A DNA stretch of 6,088 bases from Calditrichia bacterium (GTDB taxonomy: Bacteria; Calditrichota; Calditrichia; RBG-13-44-9; J042), in the NCBI GenBank assembly GCA_030430345.1, contig JAUIFT010000198.1, positions 1 through 6,088 of the forward strand, read 5' to 3'. The translations under genes were made by a program, and so were the position numbers. The notes under the pieces were generated by a model. That model was not told where the DNA came from, made no database searches, and was given only the letters and a program-made list of their open reading frames with translations. Positions 1 to 6,088 of the stretch are shown here, one piece after another. Every line of letters starts with the position of its first letter. Positions within the stretch are counted from its first letter, which is position 1.

Positions 1-121
1 CAGAAATCCCACTTTCAGATACTCGCACACAATCTTCTGGAATTTGATTAGCCAAATTAATAGAGTGTTCCAAATCGACTTCAAATGTTTTCAAATTCCT
101 ATTGTTGATACCAATAATCTT
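1..121 (-). pseudogene. trpC: TrpC (indole-3-glycerol-phosphate synthase) C-terminal fragment, 5' truncated at the join
   Basis: About 40 codons match the family pattern around barrel strands 6 and 7: [14 protein letters not shown], then about 15 residues, then VSESGIS. By family knowledge the Asn of the GINNR motif and the Ser of SESGI contact the substrate. Everything that should precede this, including the lysine and glutamate catalytic residues of the N-terminal two thirds, is missing and replaced by beta-helix sequence. The downstream part lies outside the window. Codons here are AT-rich (ATT, AAT, TTG, CCA, AGG), unlike the rest of the window. It may be the end of an intact trpC from another genome or locus wrongly joined here, rather than a true pseudogene. 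Confidence 0.7.
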
Positions 122-403
122 ATTGCTTAATTCCCCCTGGGCCAGCAGCTTTCCTTTTACAACGATTTCTACCCGTTGGGCATCTTTCGCTATATTCGCA
201 GCATCGCTATTCGCGGCAATCATTACGCGGGTGCCCGGCATTATGGTTAGCGTTGCTCCCTTCGCCACCTGAACGTCCCCGTTAAGCAAAATCATGCCGG
301 ACCAGCGGGTATCGGTGGTAATGCTCCCCTGAAACTGCTGTTGCCCCCAAACAAGCGATGTGCATAACATCATAAATATGCTGATGACGGCTAATCGTCT
401 CAT
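1..403 (-). CDS. Chimeric partial ORF: secreted beta-helix N-terminus joined to TrpC C-terminal segment
   Basis: A frame open from the ATG at 403-401 to the window edge gives 134 residues with no stop. Residues 1-20 look like a Sec signal peptide (RR, hydrophobic core, probable cleavage after VWG before QQQ). Residues about 33-94 read like the start of a right-handed parallel beta-helix protein: WSG, then [19 protein letters not shown], then [14 protein letters not shown]. From about residue 95 the sequence changes to [16 protein letters not shown], followed by IP...VRVSESGIS, which are the conserved late-barrel motifs of indole-3-glycerol-phosphate synthase (tryptophan synthesis, cytosolic). 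An exported beta-helix fused to a barrel fragment lacking the N-terminal catalytic lysines and glutamates makes no functional sense. GC is about 33% in 1-120 and about 52% in 121-300. The start is supported by a GAGG site. I read the first part as a genuine beta-helix gene start and the last 40 codons as a foreign join, artefactual or recombinational. Confidence 0.75.
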   Translation of the reverse strand, partial: MRRLAVISIFMMLCTSLVWGQQQFQGSITTDTRWSGMILLNGDVQVAKGATLTIMPGTRVMIAANSDAANIAKDAQRVEIVVKGKLLAQGELSNKIIGINNRNLKTFEVDLEHSINLANQIPEDCVRVSESGIS

Positions 404-752
404 ATTTGCGCCTCAAATCTTTCTGTTGATAATGGTTATTCACCGTAAACGATATACGAAATGCTATCGGCGTTCCGCTTCACTTTTGCAAATACAAGAT
501 GCCGTGTTCGCCGGGTAGAAAGTGGGGATCAAAAGAAGTATTCAGATATCAGCGAGAATTTTAATTCTATAACTCCAATTACTTAGAAGAAAGAATCCTT
601 CCCACGCTCACACAACACCTGTTAAGATCGTAACCAGAATCAGAAGGTCAATTGATGTTAGAAATCACGGATTTTTTAACCTTAAATTTGTTGAGAAAAA
701 GGAAGGCTTTGAAGAAAAACAGCGCTCACTGTTTGTTATTAAAGGGGTTAAT
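404..752. other. Intergenic region, no convincing gene
   Basis: This stretch between the pckA terminator and the beta-helix start holds no long open frame on either strand. It should contain the promoter of the minus-strand beta-helix gene, but I could not pick a clear -35/-10 pair. A small inverted repeat, AGAATT-TT-AATTCT, sits at 555-568. A 47-codon plus-strand frame (655-798) with an AGAAGG site 7 bases upstream begins here, but it runs into the terminator stem and is treated as unlikely. Confidence 0.5.
411..414 (-). promoter_or_regulatory. Ribosome binding site of the beta-helix ORF
   Basis: Reading the minus strand, GAGG lies 7 bases before the ATG at 403-401. It fixes the start just ahead of the signal peptide and argues that the beta-helix half, at least, is a real gene start. 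Confidence 0.55.
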
Positions 753-796
753 AAAAAATCCGCGAATACTTTTCAAAGAGAAAGTTATCCGCGGAT
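753..796 (-). terminator. Rho-independent terminator of pckA
   Basis: On the minus strand, ATCCGCG (796-790) pairs with CGCGGAT (764-758). Inner pairing continues through ATA/TAT and CTTT/AAAG with a mismatch and a bulge, around a short loop. The stem is followed immediately by a run of six T (758-753, the first belonging to the stem end), then ATT. It begins 52 bases after the pckA stop codon in the correct orientation. This strongly suggests that pckA transcription ends here and does not read into the beta-helix ORF. Confidence 0.85.
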
Positions 797-847
797 AGAA
801 AATTATACTGCACTAAAAGCACAGCTTACAGCCATTTTACCGGTATC

Positions 848-2428
848 TTAGCGAGGACCGGCATTTTTAATTGCATCGGAAGCATCGGGAAACTTCTCAA
901 AGTTTTTCCGGAAATGCCCGGCAAGCTTCTTAGCTGCTTCATCATAGGCTGCTTTATCGCCCCAGGTATTGCGCGGCTTCAGCACATTATCGGGAACGCC
1001 CGGGCAGCTTTGCGGTACCATCACGTTAAAAACCGGATCCAGATCAAATTGGATATCATCCAGGTCGCCGTGCAGTGCGGCTTTAATCATCGCGCGGGTC
1101 AAGTGAATATCCATACGCTTGCCAACACCATACGGACCACCAGACCAACCGGTATTTACCAGCCAGACATTGGCTTTATGATCACGCATTTTTTCACCGA
1201 GCATTTCCGCATAACGGGTTGCCGGCAGCGGCATAAACGGTGAACCAAAACACTCACTAAATGTCGGGGTTGGTTCAGTAATACCGGCCTCCGTTCCCGC
1301 CAGCTTTGAGGTATAACCGGAGAGGAAGTGATACATCGCCATTTCCGGTGTTAGTTTAGCAATGGGTGGTAAAACGCCGGTCGCATCCGCAGTCAGAAAA
1401 ATAATATTCTTCGGATGGCCGCCAATCCCCGGCAACTGCACATTATCGATATACTCCAGTGGGTAGGTCGCCCGGGTGTTTTCCGTGATGGTGTCATCAT
1501 CATAATCGATTTCCCGGGTATACTCATCATAAATAACATTTTCCGCAATAGACCCATAACGAATCGCATCGTAAATTTGCGGTTCCTTCTCATGGGAAAG
1601 TTTAATCGCTTTTGCATAACAGCCGCCTTCAAAATTAAAGACGCCGTCATCGCCCCAGCCGTGCTCATCATCGCCGATTAAGCGACGCTCAGGATCCGCG
1701 GAAAGACTGGTTTTTCCGGTGCCGGACAGGCCGAAGAACAGCGCGGTATCGCCTTTTTCTCCAACATTGATGGAACAGTGCATCGGAAATACCCCCTGCA
1801 GCGGCAAGCGGTAATTCATGATCGAGAAAATCGACTTTTTCGTTTCACCACCATATTGGGTGCCGGCAATAATAACTACTTTTTTCGCCATATTAACGAC
1901 AACAAAGGCTTCCGAATTTGTGCCATCTTTCTCCGGGTCCGCCAGAAGCATCGGTGCATGAATGATAGTAAACTCCGGTTGATGATCTTTTATCTCTTCG
2001 AGGGATTTCGGACGCACAAACAGCGTACGCGTAAATAACCCTGCCCAGGCTTTTTCGCTCACTACCCGAATTGGCATGCGATAGGTAGGATGCTGTCCGG
2101 CAAAAAGCTCCTGGACAATCAAGTCTTTACCCTGCATATAATCTGTAATTTTTTTATACAGATGATCAAATTTTTCTTCTGAGATCGGCCTGTTTACATC
2201 GCCCCAGGCAATCAAATTTTTGCTGCTGTCTTCTTCAACTATAAACCGGTCGTTAGGGGAACGCCCGGTTCTGCTACCGGTTTTCACAAGCAAGGCTCCA
2301 TTCGCTGCAAGATGCCCCTCCTGCCGCGCAATAGCCAACTCCACCAACTGCGGTGTCGATAGGTTCCACTGAATCGAATTCCAATTCCGAATGCCTAACT
2401 CGTGGAGTTGTTCTGTTTTAGTAGCCAT
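848..2428 (-). CDS. pckA: ATP-dependent phosphoenolpyruvate carboxykinase
   Basis: The 526-residue protein is a full-length bacterial/plant-type PEP carboxykinase (ATP; EC 4.1.1.49). It interconverts oxaloacetate plus ATP with phosphoenolpyruvate, ADP and CO2 in the cytosol, usually as the first step of gluconeogenesis. Visible motifs in order: TGRSPND near residues 54-60 (substrate-binding Arg56); [10 protein letters not shown] with Lys197/Lys198 and [12 protein letters not shown] with His217 (metal and substrate site); P-loop GLSGTGKT at 233-240 with Lys239; the kinase-2 motif IGDDEHGW with Asp253/Asp254; [21 protein letters not shown]; and the C-terminal [16 protein letters not shown] and AGPR. 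No key residue is missing, and the length is close to the roughly 540 residues of E. coli PckA. The start is fixed by a strong GGAGGG site. It is monocistronic by its own terminator and divergent from the CHASE2 regulator gene. Confidence 0.98.
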   Translation of the reverse strand: MATKTEQLHELGIRNWNSIQWNLSTPQLVELAIARQEGHLAANGALLVKTGSRTGRSPNDRFIVEEDSSKNLIAWGDVNRPISEEKFDHLYKKITDYMQGKDLIVQELFAGQHPTYRMPIRVVSEKAWAGLFTRTLFVRPKSLEEIKDHQPEFTIIHAPMLLADPEKDGTNSEAFVVVNMAKKVVIIAGTQYGGETKKSIFSIMNYRLPLQGVFPMHCSINVGEKGDTALFFGLSGTGKTSLSADPERRLIGDDEHGWGDDGVFNFEGGCYAKAIKLSHEKEPQIYDAIRYGSIAENVIYDEYTREIDYDDDTITENTRATYPLEYIDNVQLPGIGGHPKNIIFLTADATGVLPPIAKLTPEMAMYHFLSGYTSKLAGTEAGITEPTPTFSECFGSPFMPLPATRYAEMLGEKMRDHKANVWLVNTGWSGGPYGVGKRMDIHLTRAMIKAALHGDLDDIQFDLDPVFNVMVPQSCPGVPDNVLKPRNTWGDKAAYDEAAKKLAGHFRKNFEKFPDASDAIKNAGPR

Positions 2429-2433
2429 AACTG

Positions 2434-2439
2434 CCCTCC
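2434..2439 (-). promoter_or_regulatory. Strong ribosome binding site of pckA
   Basis: The minus strand reads GGAGGG with 5 bases before the ATG at 2428-2426, a near-perfect Shine-Dalgarno match. It contrasts with the two plus-strand genes in the window, which show no clear site, and suggests high translation of pckA. Confidence 0.85.
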
Positions 2440-2463
2440 AGAATCGTTAAGAACTTTAATTTG

Positions 2464-2482
2464 TGATAATTAATTATTATCA
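2464..2482. promoter_or_regulatory. AT-rich inverted repeat, candidate operator in the divergent region
   Basis: TGATAAT, a 5-base spacer (TAATT), then ATTATCA form a perfect 7-base inverted repeat 36 bases upstream of the pckA start. The half-sites equal those of the Fur/PerR-type 7-1-7 box (TGATAATNATTATCA), but the spacer is 5 rather than 1, so that identity is not claimed. On the minus strand the GATAAT at 2481-2476 could also serve as a -10 element of pckA, with TTTAAA 17 bases further upstream as a poor -35. If so, a bound repressor would overlap the promoter. In AT-rich DNA such a repeat may arise by chance. Confidence 0.35.
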
Positions 2483-2583
2483 TTCAACTGCTCAAGTATT
2501 TAAAGTAATAAATAAAGAATTCAATAAAAACACTTTCGTGAAAAGTTTAACTAAGTGCTAAAAGAATTGAATCACTTCGTATC

Positions 2584-5178
2584 ATGGTAAAACTTATGCG
2601 CTTACCTATCAAGTATGAAAAAATATTTTTACCGTTGATTGTCATAACATTTCTGCTAGGCAGCATCCTCCCCCTCCCCTGGCATAATTTTATCGATAAC
2701 GCCTGGCTGTCCGCAATGTATAAGATTCGCGGCGATAGAGATCTTTCCGATACTTTCCTCTTTGTATTCCTTGATAATGAAGATATCACAGATCTTGACG
2801 GCTGGCCGATTACCCGGGATTTTTATGGCTACTTGATTCACCAGCTTCGGGGCAAAGGGGCGAAAGTGATCGGCTTTGATATTCTTTTAGATAAACCTGC
2901 CGCCAAGTACGAAGAGCACGATGAGATGCTGGCAGAAATGATCCAGGCTGCCGGCAACATATGCCTGCCGATGGCCTTCGCTGGGTTTTCCAAACAATCG
3001 GGGGCCTTTACGGTTGGTCAGGCAGCTGTTCATCCGCTACCGCTATTTCGGGAGCACCTCGCAGGAATCGGTTTCAGTAATCTTGCCAACGAAGCGGTTC
3101 AATTCCGTGCCCCCTTAGTTGCCAGAGATAGTGCAGACGGCAATTATTATTTTTCCTATGGCGTAGCTATTGCCCGCCTGTTTCTGGAGGCAGGCAAGCC
3201 AGAACTAACCGGTAATTATTTGCAACTGAAATCGTTGAACGGGAGAGTTACCAACATTCCCCTGGATGATCAGGGTCAGCTGCTGCTGAACCACTTTGGT
3301 TCTCTGGAAAATGTTTCCGCAATTAGTTTTGTCGAATTGTTGCAATCCGCCGGCAACGACACTGTAGACCTGAGAGATAAAATTGTCCTCGTAGCCGCGA
3401 CAGCACCGGGTTTGCCGGTTGTTCGCAGTACGCCGCTTCAGTCAACTTTCCCGGCCAGCCTGCTGCATTTGACCGTTGCGGAAAACATTATTTCCCAAAA
3501 TTTTCTGCAAGTAGTCCCAGGCTATCTTAATGCATTGCTGGTTCTCTTAACCGCCGCACTCGCCGTTATTATAGCACGCATTAAAAGTAGCCGCAGGCGC
3601 CTGTTTTTTGCCGCTGCAACTTTATTGTTAAGCCTGCTGCTGGTTTATGCCGTTTTTGCTTATGGCAACCGGGTTATTTCGTTTATCTATCCTGCCCTGG
3701 CATTCATTGCCGTCCTGCTCTATTCGCATTTTACGGAACTGCGGCAGCGGGAAGCGGATTGGCAGGGACGTGAATCGCAATTGGCGGCAAGTATTTCCGA
3801 TAAAACCAGGGATCTTCGCTCTGCACGGATCGAACTGGAAAAACTGAACAAGGCGCTGGAAGGACAAAGTGCAAGCTACGACGATCAAAAGAGCCACGTG
3901 CAATCCCAGGAAAAACTGATCCATCGGCTGGCACAGGAGTTGGACGCGCTAAAAGCCGACACCCGCCCTACGGTAGCCCCAAAAGGAGCAGACTTTGCCA
4001 ACATTATTTACGCGGAAGATGGTCCCTTCGCGCAGGTGCTCCGCGCCGTTCATCAAATCCGCAACGACGATATCACTGTTTTAATTATCGGGGAAACCGG
4101 TACCGGAAAGGAAATGATCGCCCGGGCAGTCCATGATACCAGTTCCCGAAAGGAAAAGCCATTCATCGCAGTCAACTGCGGGGCACTGGCGGAGAACCTC
4201 CTTGAGAGTGAACTTTTCGGACACGAAAAAGGGGCGTTTACCGGTGCCCAAAATCGCCGGAAGGGGAGGTTCGAACTGGCCGATGGCGGCACCATTTTCC
4301 TCGATGAGATCACCGAAACCTCAGCGGCCTTTCAATCGCGTTTATTGCGGGTTTTACAGGAAGGCACTTTTGAACGGCTCGGTAGTGAAACTTCGATCAA
4401 GGTCGATATACGCATTATTGCCGCTAGTAATCGCCATCTACAAACAGAAATAGACAGCGGCCGCTTTCGTGCCGACTTATTTTACCGCCTGAACGGTTTC
4501 CCGATAGCACTGCCATTGTTAAATGAGCGTCAGGCGGACATTCCCTTACTGGCCGATCACTTTCTGAAAAAGTATGCCACTGGCGCCGCTGCATCCATTT
4601 CCGATCAGGCAATGCATCTTCTGGCAAACTATCCCTGGCCGGGAAATGTACGCGAGTTGGAAAACATCATCCGCCGCGCTGTCATCCTCGCGGAAAATGC
4701 CAATCGCTCCATGATCCGCAGTGCCGATTTGCCCGACCCACTTCACTCCGGAACTAATAGCGATCAAAAAGATCTTAACTATCTTTCCCTCGATGAACAA
4801 ATTCTCAATTCCCTGCGGGAGCTGCAATTTTCCCGCTCATCCATTACAGAAACTGCCCGTCAGCTTGGCAATAAGGATCGCGGCACAATCACCGAATATT
4901 TTCGCGGAATATGTTTTCAAATACTCACGGAATGCGACTTTGACCGTCAGCAGGCGGTTCGCAGAATTGCTGCCAGCGACGATTCGCAGGCATTAACCCG
5001 AGTTGCTAAAAAACTGGACAGATATCTCAAGAATCTCTCTCCCTTTCCCCGGGCAGAAAATATTGCTGAGGAAGATGTTTCTTCCTGGCCACAATTCAAA
5101 GGATTACCGAAAAAATACCATCCCTACCTGCGGCAGGTACTGCTTCACTTGCAGAAAAAAAACGGTGGTGCAAACTGA
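2584..5178 (+). CDS. Membrane-anchored CHASE2-domain sigma-54-dependent transcriptional activator
   Basis: The 864-residue protein has, in order: a membrane helix at about 14-31; a periplasmic CHASE2 sensor domain at about 35-310 (VFLDNEDITDLDGWPITRDF, VIGFDILLDKP at 96-105, DKIVLVAATAPG near 265-276, STP...LLHLTVAENII); three membrane helices at about 314-331, 340-361 and 364-383; a charged coiled coil at about 385-456; and a sigma-54 interaction AAA+ ATPase at about 465-720. The AAA+ part is complete: Walker A GETGTGKE (503-510), GAFTGA loop (550-555), Walker B GGTIFLDE (568-575), sensor I AASN (613-616), FRADLFYRL with candidate arginine fingers R629/R635, and WPGNVREL (685-692). By family knowledge it would hydrolyse ATP to open RNA polymerase-sigma-54 complexes. 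There is no receiver domain, so sensing is probably direct through CHASE2; the ligand is unknown. The C-terminal 140 residues replace the usual Fis-type helix-turn-helix. An in-frame stop at 2548-2550 limits the start to ATG 2584 or ATG 2596; neither has a good ribosome site. Confidence 0.93.
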   Translation: MVKLMRLPIKYEKIFLPLIVITFLLGSILPLPWHNFIDNAWLSAMYKIRGDRDLSDTFLFVFLDNEDITDLDGWPITRDFYGYLIHQLRGKGAKVIGFDILLDKPAAKYEEHDEMLAEMIQAAGNICLPMAFAGFSKQSGAFTVGQAAVHPLPLFREHLAGIGFSNLANEAVQFRAPLVARDSADGNYYFSYGVAIARLFLEAGKPELTGNYLQLKSLNGRVTNIPLDDQGQLLLNHFGSLENVSAISFVELLQSAGNDTVDLRDKIVLVAATAPGLPVVRSTPLQSTFPASLLHLTVAENIISQNFLQVVPGYLNALLVLLTAALAVIIARIKSSRRRLFFAAATLLLSLLLVYAVFAYGNRVISFIYPALAFIAVLLYSHFTELRQREADWQGRESQLAASISDKTRDLRSARIELEKLNKALEGQSASYDDQKSHVQSQEKLIHRLAQELDALKADTRPTVAPKGADFANIIYAEDGPFAQVLRAVHQIRNDDITVLIIGETGTGKEMIARAVHDTSSRKEKPFIAVNCGALAENLLESELFGHEKGAFTGAQNRRKGRFELADGGTIFLDEITETSAAFQSRLLRVLQEGTFERLGSETSIKVDIRIIAASNRHLQTEIDSGRFRADLFYRLNGFPIALPLLNERQADIPLLADHFLKKYATGAAASISDQAMHLLANYPWPGNVRELENIIRRAVILAENANRSMIRSADLPDPLHSGTNSDQKDLNYLSLDEQILNSLRELQFSRSSITETARQLGNKDRGTITEYFRGICFQILTECDFDRQQAVRRIAASDDSQALTRVAKKLDRYLKNLSPFPRAENIAEEDVSSWPQFKGLPKKYHPYLRQVLLHLQKKNGGAN
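4780..5040 (+). other. Atypical C-terminal region of the activator, possible tandem helix-turn-helix
   Basis: After the AAA+ domain (about residue 733 onward) come two similar-looking helical stretches. The first, about 752-775, contains SITETARQLGNKDRGTITEY, which looks like helix-turn-recognition helix. The second, about 785-815, contains FDRQQAVRRIAASDDSQALT followed by VAKKLDRYL. The first has the shape of a DNA-reading motif, but the DRGT turn is not the normal Fis pattern (A..LG.....L...). Residues 820-864 form a basic, Trp/Tyr/Leu-containing tail. Assignment to DNA binding is inference from position and pattern only. Confidence 0.5.
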
Positions 5179-5338
5179 TTTCTTTTGCCTTTATTCTTCC
5201 ATTTCTGTAATTTGTTTCGGGAGCATTCGACAACTATCTATCAAAGCTTGCGTATAACTCGAAGAATTTATTTCCAAAGGGCGCACTGGCGGCGCTACTA
5301 CAAGGGCTTTGCAGCTACGAATCAACCAATATCGGTTT
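5179..5338 (+). other. Short intergenic region between the activator gene and the repeat-protein ORF
   Basis: The 160 bases begin T-rich and carry no strong hairpin with a T-run. A TATAAC hexamer at 5253-5258 could be a -10 element, but no matching -35 lies at proper spacing. The next gene may therefore be read through from the activator gene or may have a promoter I cannot recognise. Confidence 0.4.
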
Positions 5339-6088
5339 ATGAAACGCTCAAAAAAACAGGAATTGCTAAACGAAAAACTGGTGAAATATCATCAGTTGGT
5401 TCAGCAATACCCCGACGAAGCAGCCATTCGCAAACAGTTCGTCGATATGCTTTTCGAGGTTTATACCGCCTTCGATGAAGTCAATTTCCGCTTCATCTTT
5501 TCCAACGATCAGCGTACTAAAATTATCAACCAGTTTAAAAAATTTGCTGACACCCATCCGGAGGATGTATCCGTGCAACTTCGCCTGATGGAAACTTTGC
5601 GGGAAGCAGTAACCCGGGAAGAGCGCTATGAAATTCTTTCCGTATTTCTCTACGATGCCTATGTCGTTGTGCAGCGACTCCCTAATATTATTCGCATCCG
5701 GGAAGGGTATACCAATGTGCTCAGCGCCGCTTTTCAATCTCCCTCGGTAAAAGATAACCGGCAGGTCTATTTTTCGGTGTTGGATGAACTGCGAAAGTTT
5801 GCGGAAAAGCATTATATCGATGAATTTACCTGGAATGAGTTTGCCAACCAGCTCGCCAATGTTAATATCGACAATCGTTTTAAAGATAATTTAATTCAGC
5901 GGGATAAAATGCTCATCGAATTGCGGGTATTATCGGACCGTTATCCCAGTTACCGAAAAGTACGGGCAGCGCTCGCTTTCGCCCTGGCCCATGCGGATAA
6001 GGAAGAAAACCTGATGCGCCGCGATGCAATGATCCACGAGCTGCGCAGCCTGGTAAAACGTCACCCGCAGGACCCGGTCATCTTCGAC
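5339..6088 (+). CDS. Alpha-helical repeat protein, unknown function (3' end outside window)
   Basis: A frame open from ATG 5339 to the last base gives 250 residues without a stop. An in-frame stop lies upstream at 5255-5257, and 5339 is the first ATG, though no clear ribosome site precedes it. There is no signal peptide or membrane segment; the N-terminus MKRSKKQELLNEKL is basic and charged, so a cytosolic protein is likely. The sequence is built of helix-turn-helix hairpins, each with a basic/hydrophobic helix ending in [Y/H/L]P and a following helix: turns at P25, P74, P115, Y159, P203 and P243. Examples are LVQQYPDE, FADTHPED, LSDRYPSY and LVKRHPQD. This resembles tetratricopeptide-like scaffolds, but the unit is longer (about 40-49 residues) than the 34 of a TPR. 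I do not recognise the family. It lies 160 bases after the activator gene on the same strand. Confidence 0.8.
   Translation, partial: MKRSKKQELLNEKLVKYHQLVQQYPDEAAIRKQFVDMLFEVYTAFDEVNFRFIFSNDQRTKIINQFKKFADTHPEDVSVQLRLMETLREAVTREERYEILSVFLYDAYVVVQRLPNIIRIREGYTNVLSAAFQSPSVKDNRQVYFSVLDELRKFAEKHYIDEFTWNEFANQLANVNIDNRFKDNLIQRDKMLIELRVLSDRYPSYRKVRAALAFALAHADKEENLMRRDAMIHELRSLVKRHPQDPVIFD

Noticed and set aside
655..798. 47-codon plus-strand frame (Leu/Lys-rich) with AGAAGG 7 bases before its ATG
   Set aside because: Its last 15 codons coincide with the stem of the pckA terminator on the other strand, its composition is that of AT-rich noncoding DNA, and it matches no family I know. A real small gene cannot be excluded, but the support is only the ribosome-site match.
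914..1243. 109-residue open frame on the plus strand inside pckA, and other internal frames
   Set aside because: They are antisense shadows of strongly conserved coding sequence and show no independent protein features.
2464..2482. Fur or PerR box
   Set aside because: The half-sites match the known box, but the spacer is 5 bases instead of 1, and no iron or peroxide-related gene is nearby, so it is kept only as an unnamed candidate operator.
5166..5193. Possible hairpin GCAAA...TTTGC at the end of the activator gene followed by a T-rich stretch
   Set aside because: The stem is only five pairs and mostly A-T, overlaps the stop codon, and lacks a clean T-run, so it is too weak to call a terminator.
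5281..5295. GCGC...GCGC inverted repeat upstream of the repeat-protein ORF
   Set aside because: A four-base arm with a seven-base loop is expected by chance and has no T-run or promoter context.
5366..5812. 148-residue open frame on the minus strand
   Set aside because: It lies wholly inside the plus-strand repeat-protein frame, which has regular heptad-like helical patterns and continues to the window end. The minus frame has no recognisable motif and no ribosome site.

Overview
The window holds one complete ATP-type phosphoenolpyruvate carboxykinase gene (minus strand), one complete gene for a membrane-anchored CHASE2/sigma-54 transcription activator (plus strand, divergent), and two genes cut by the window edges. 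Base composition is moderate (about 50% GC in coding parts). A secreted beta-helix protein, a CHASE2 sensor and sigma-54 regulation suggest a Gram-negative bacterium. The style resembles uncultured FCB-type lineages such as Calditrichota/KSB1, but this is an impression from protein character, not a placement.

Layout. Bases 1-403 (minus): 5' part of an open frame that begins as an exported right-handed beta-helix protein and then, at about 119-127, turns in frame into the C-terminal part of indole-3-glycerol-phosphate synthase (TrpC). GC drops from about 52% to about 33% at the same point, so this is either a chimeric join in the assembly or a recent recombination. Bases 404-752: no convincing gene. 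Bases 753-796: a strong intrinsic terminator for the next gene. Bases 848-2428 (minus): pckA with an excellent ribosome binding site. Bases 2429-2583: AT-rich divergent control region with a 7-5-7 inverted repeat. Bases 2584-5178 (plus): 864-residue protein with an N-terminal membrane helix, extracytoplasmic CHASE2 domain, three membrane helices, coiled coil, complete sigma-54 AAA+ domain with GAFTGA, and an atypical C-terminal helical/DNA-binding region. Bases 5179-5338: intergenic. Bases 5339-6088 (plus): start of an open frame that runs off the window and encodes alpha-helical repeats of about 40-49 residues.

How they work together. PckA is a central gluconeogenic enzyme and appears to be a single-gene unit with its own terminator. 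The CHASE2 protein reads as a one-component transmembrane sensor that would activate sigma-54 promoters elsewhere; no -24/-12 promoter is visible in the shared divergent region, so there is no sequence evidence that it controls pckA. The downstream repeat protein may be co-transcribed with the sensor (160-base gap, no strong terminator), but its function is unknown. No mobile element, CRISPR array, tRNA or rRNA was seen.
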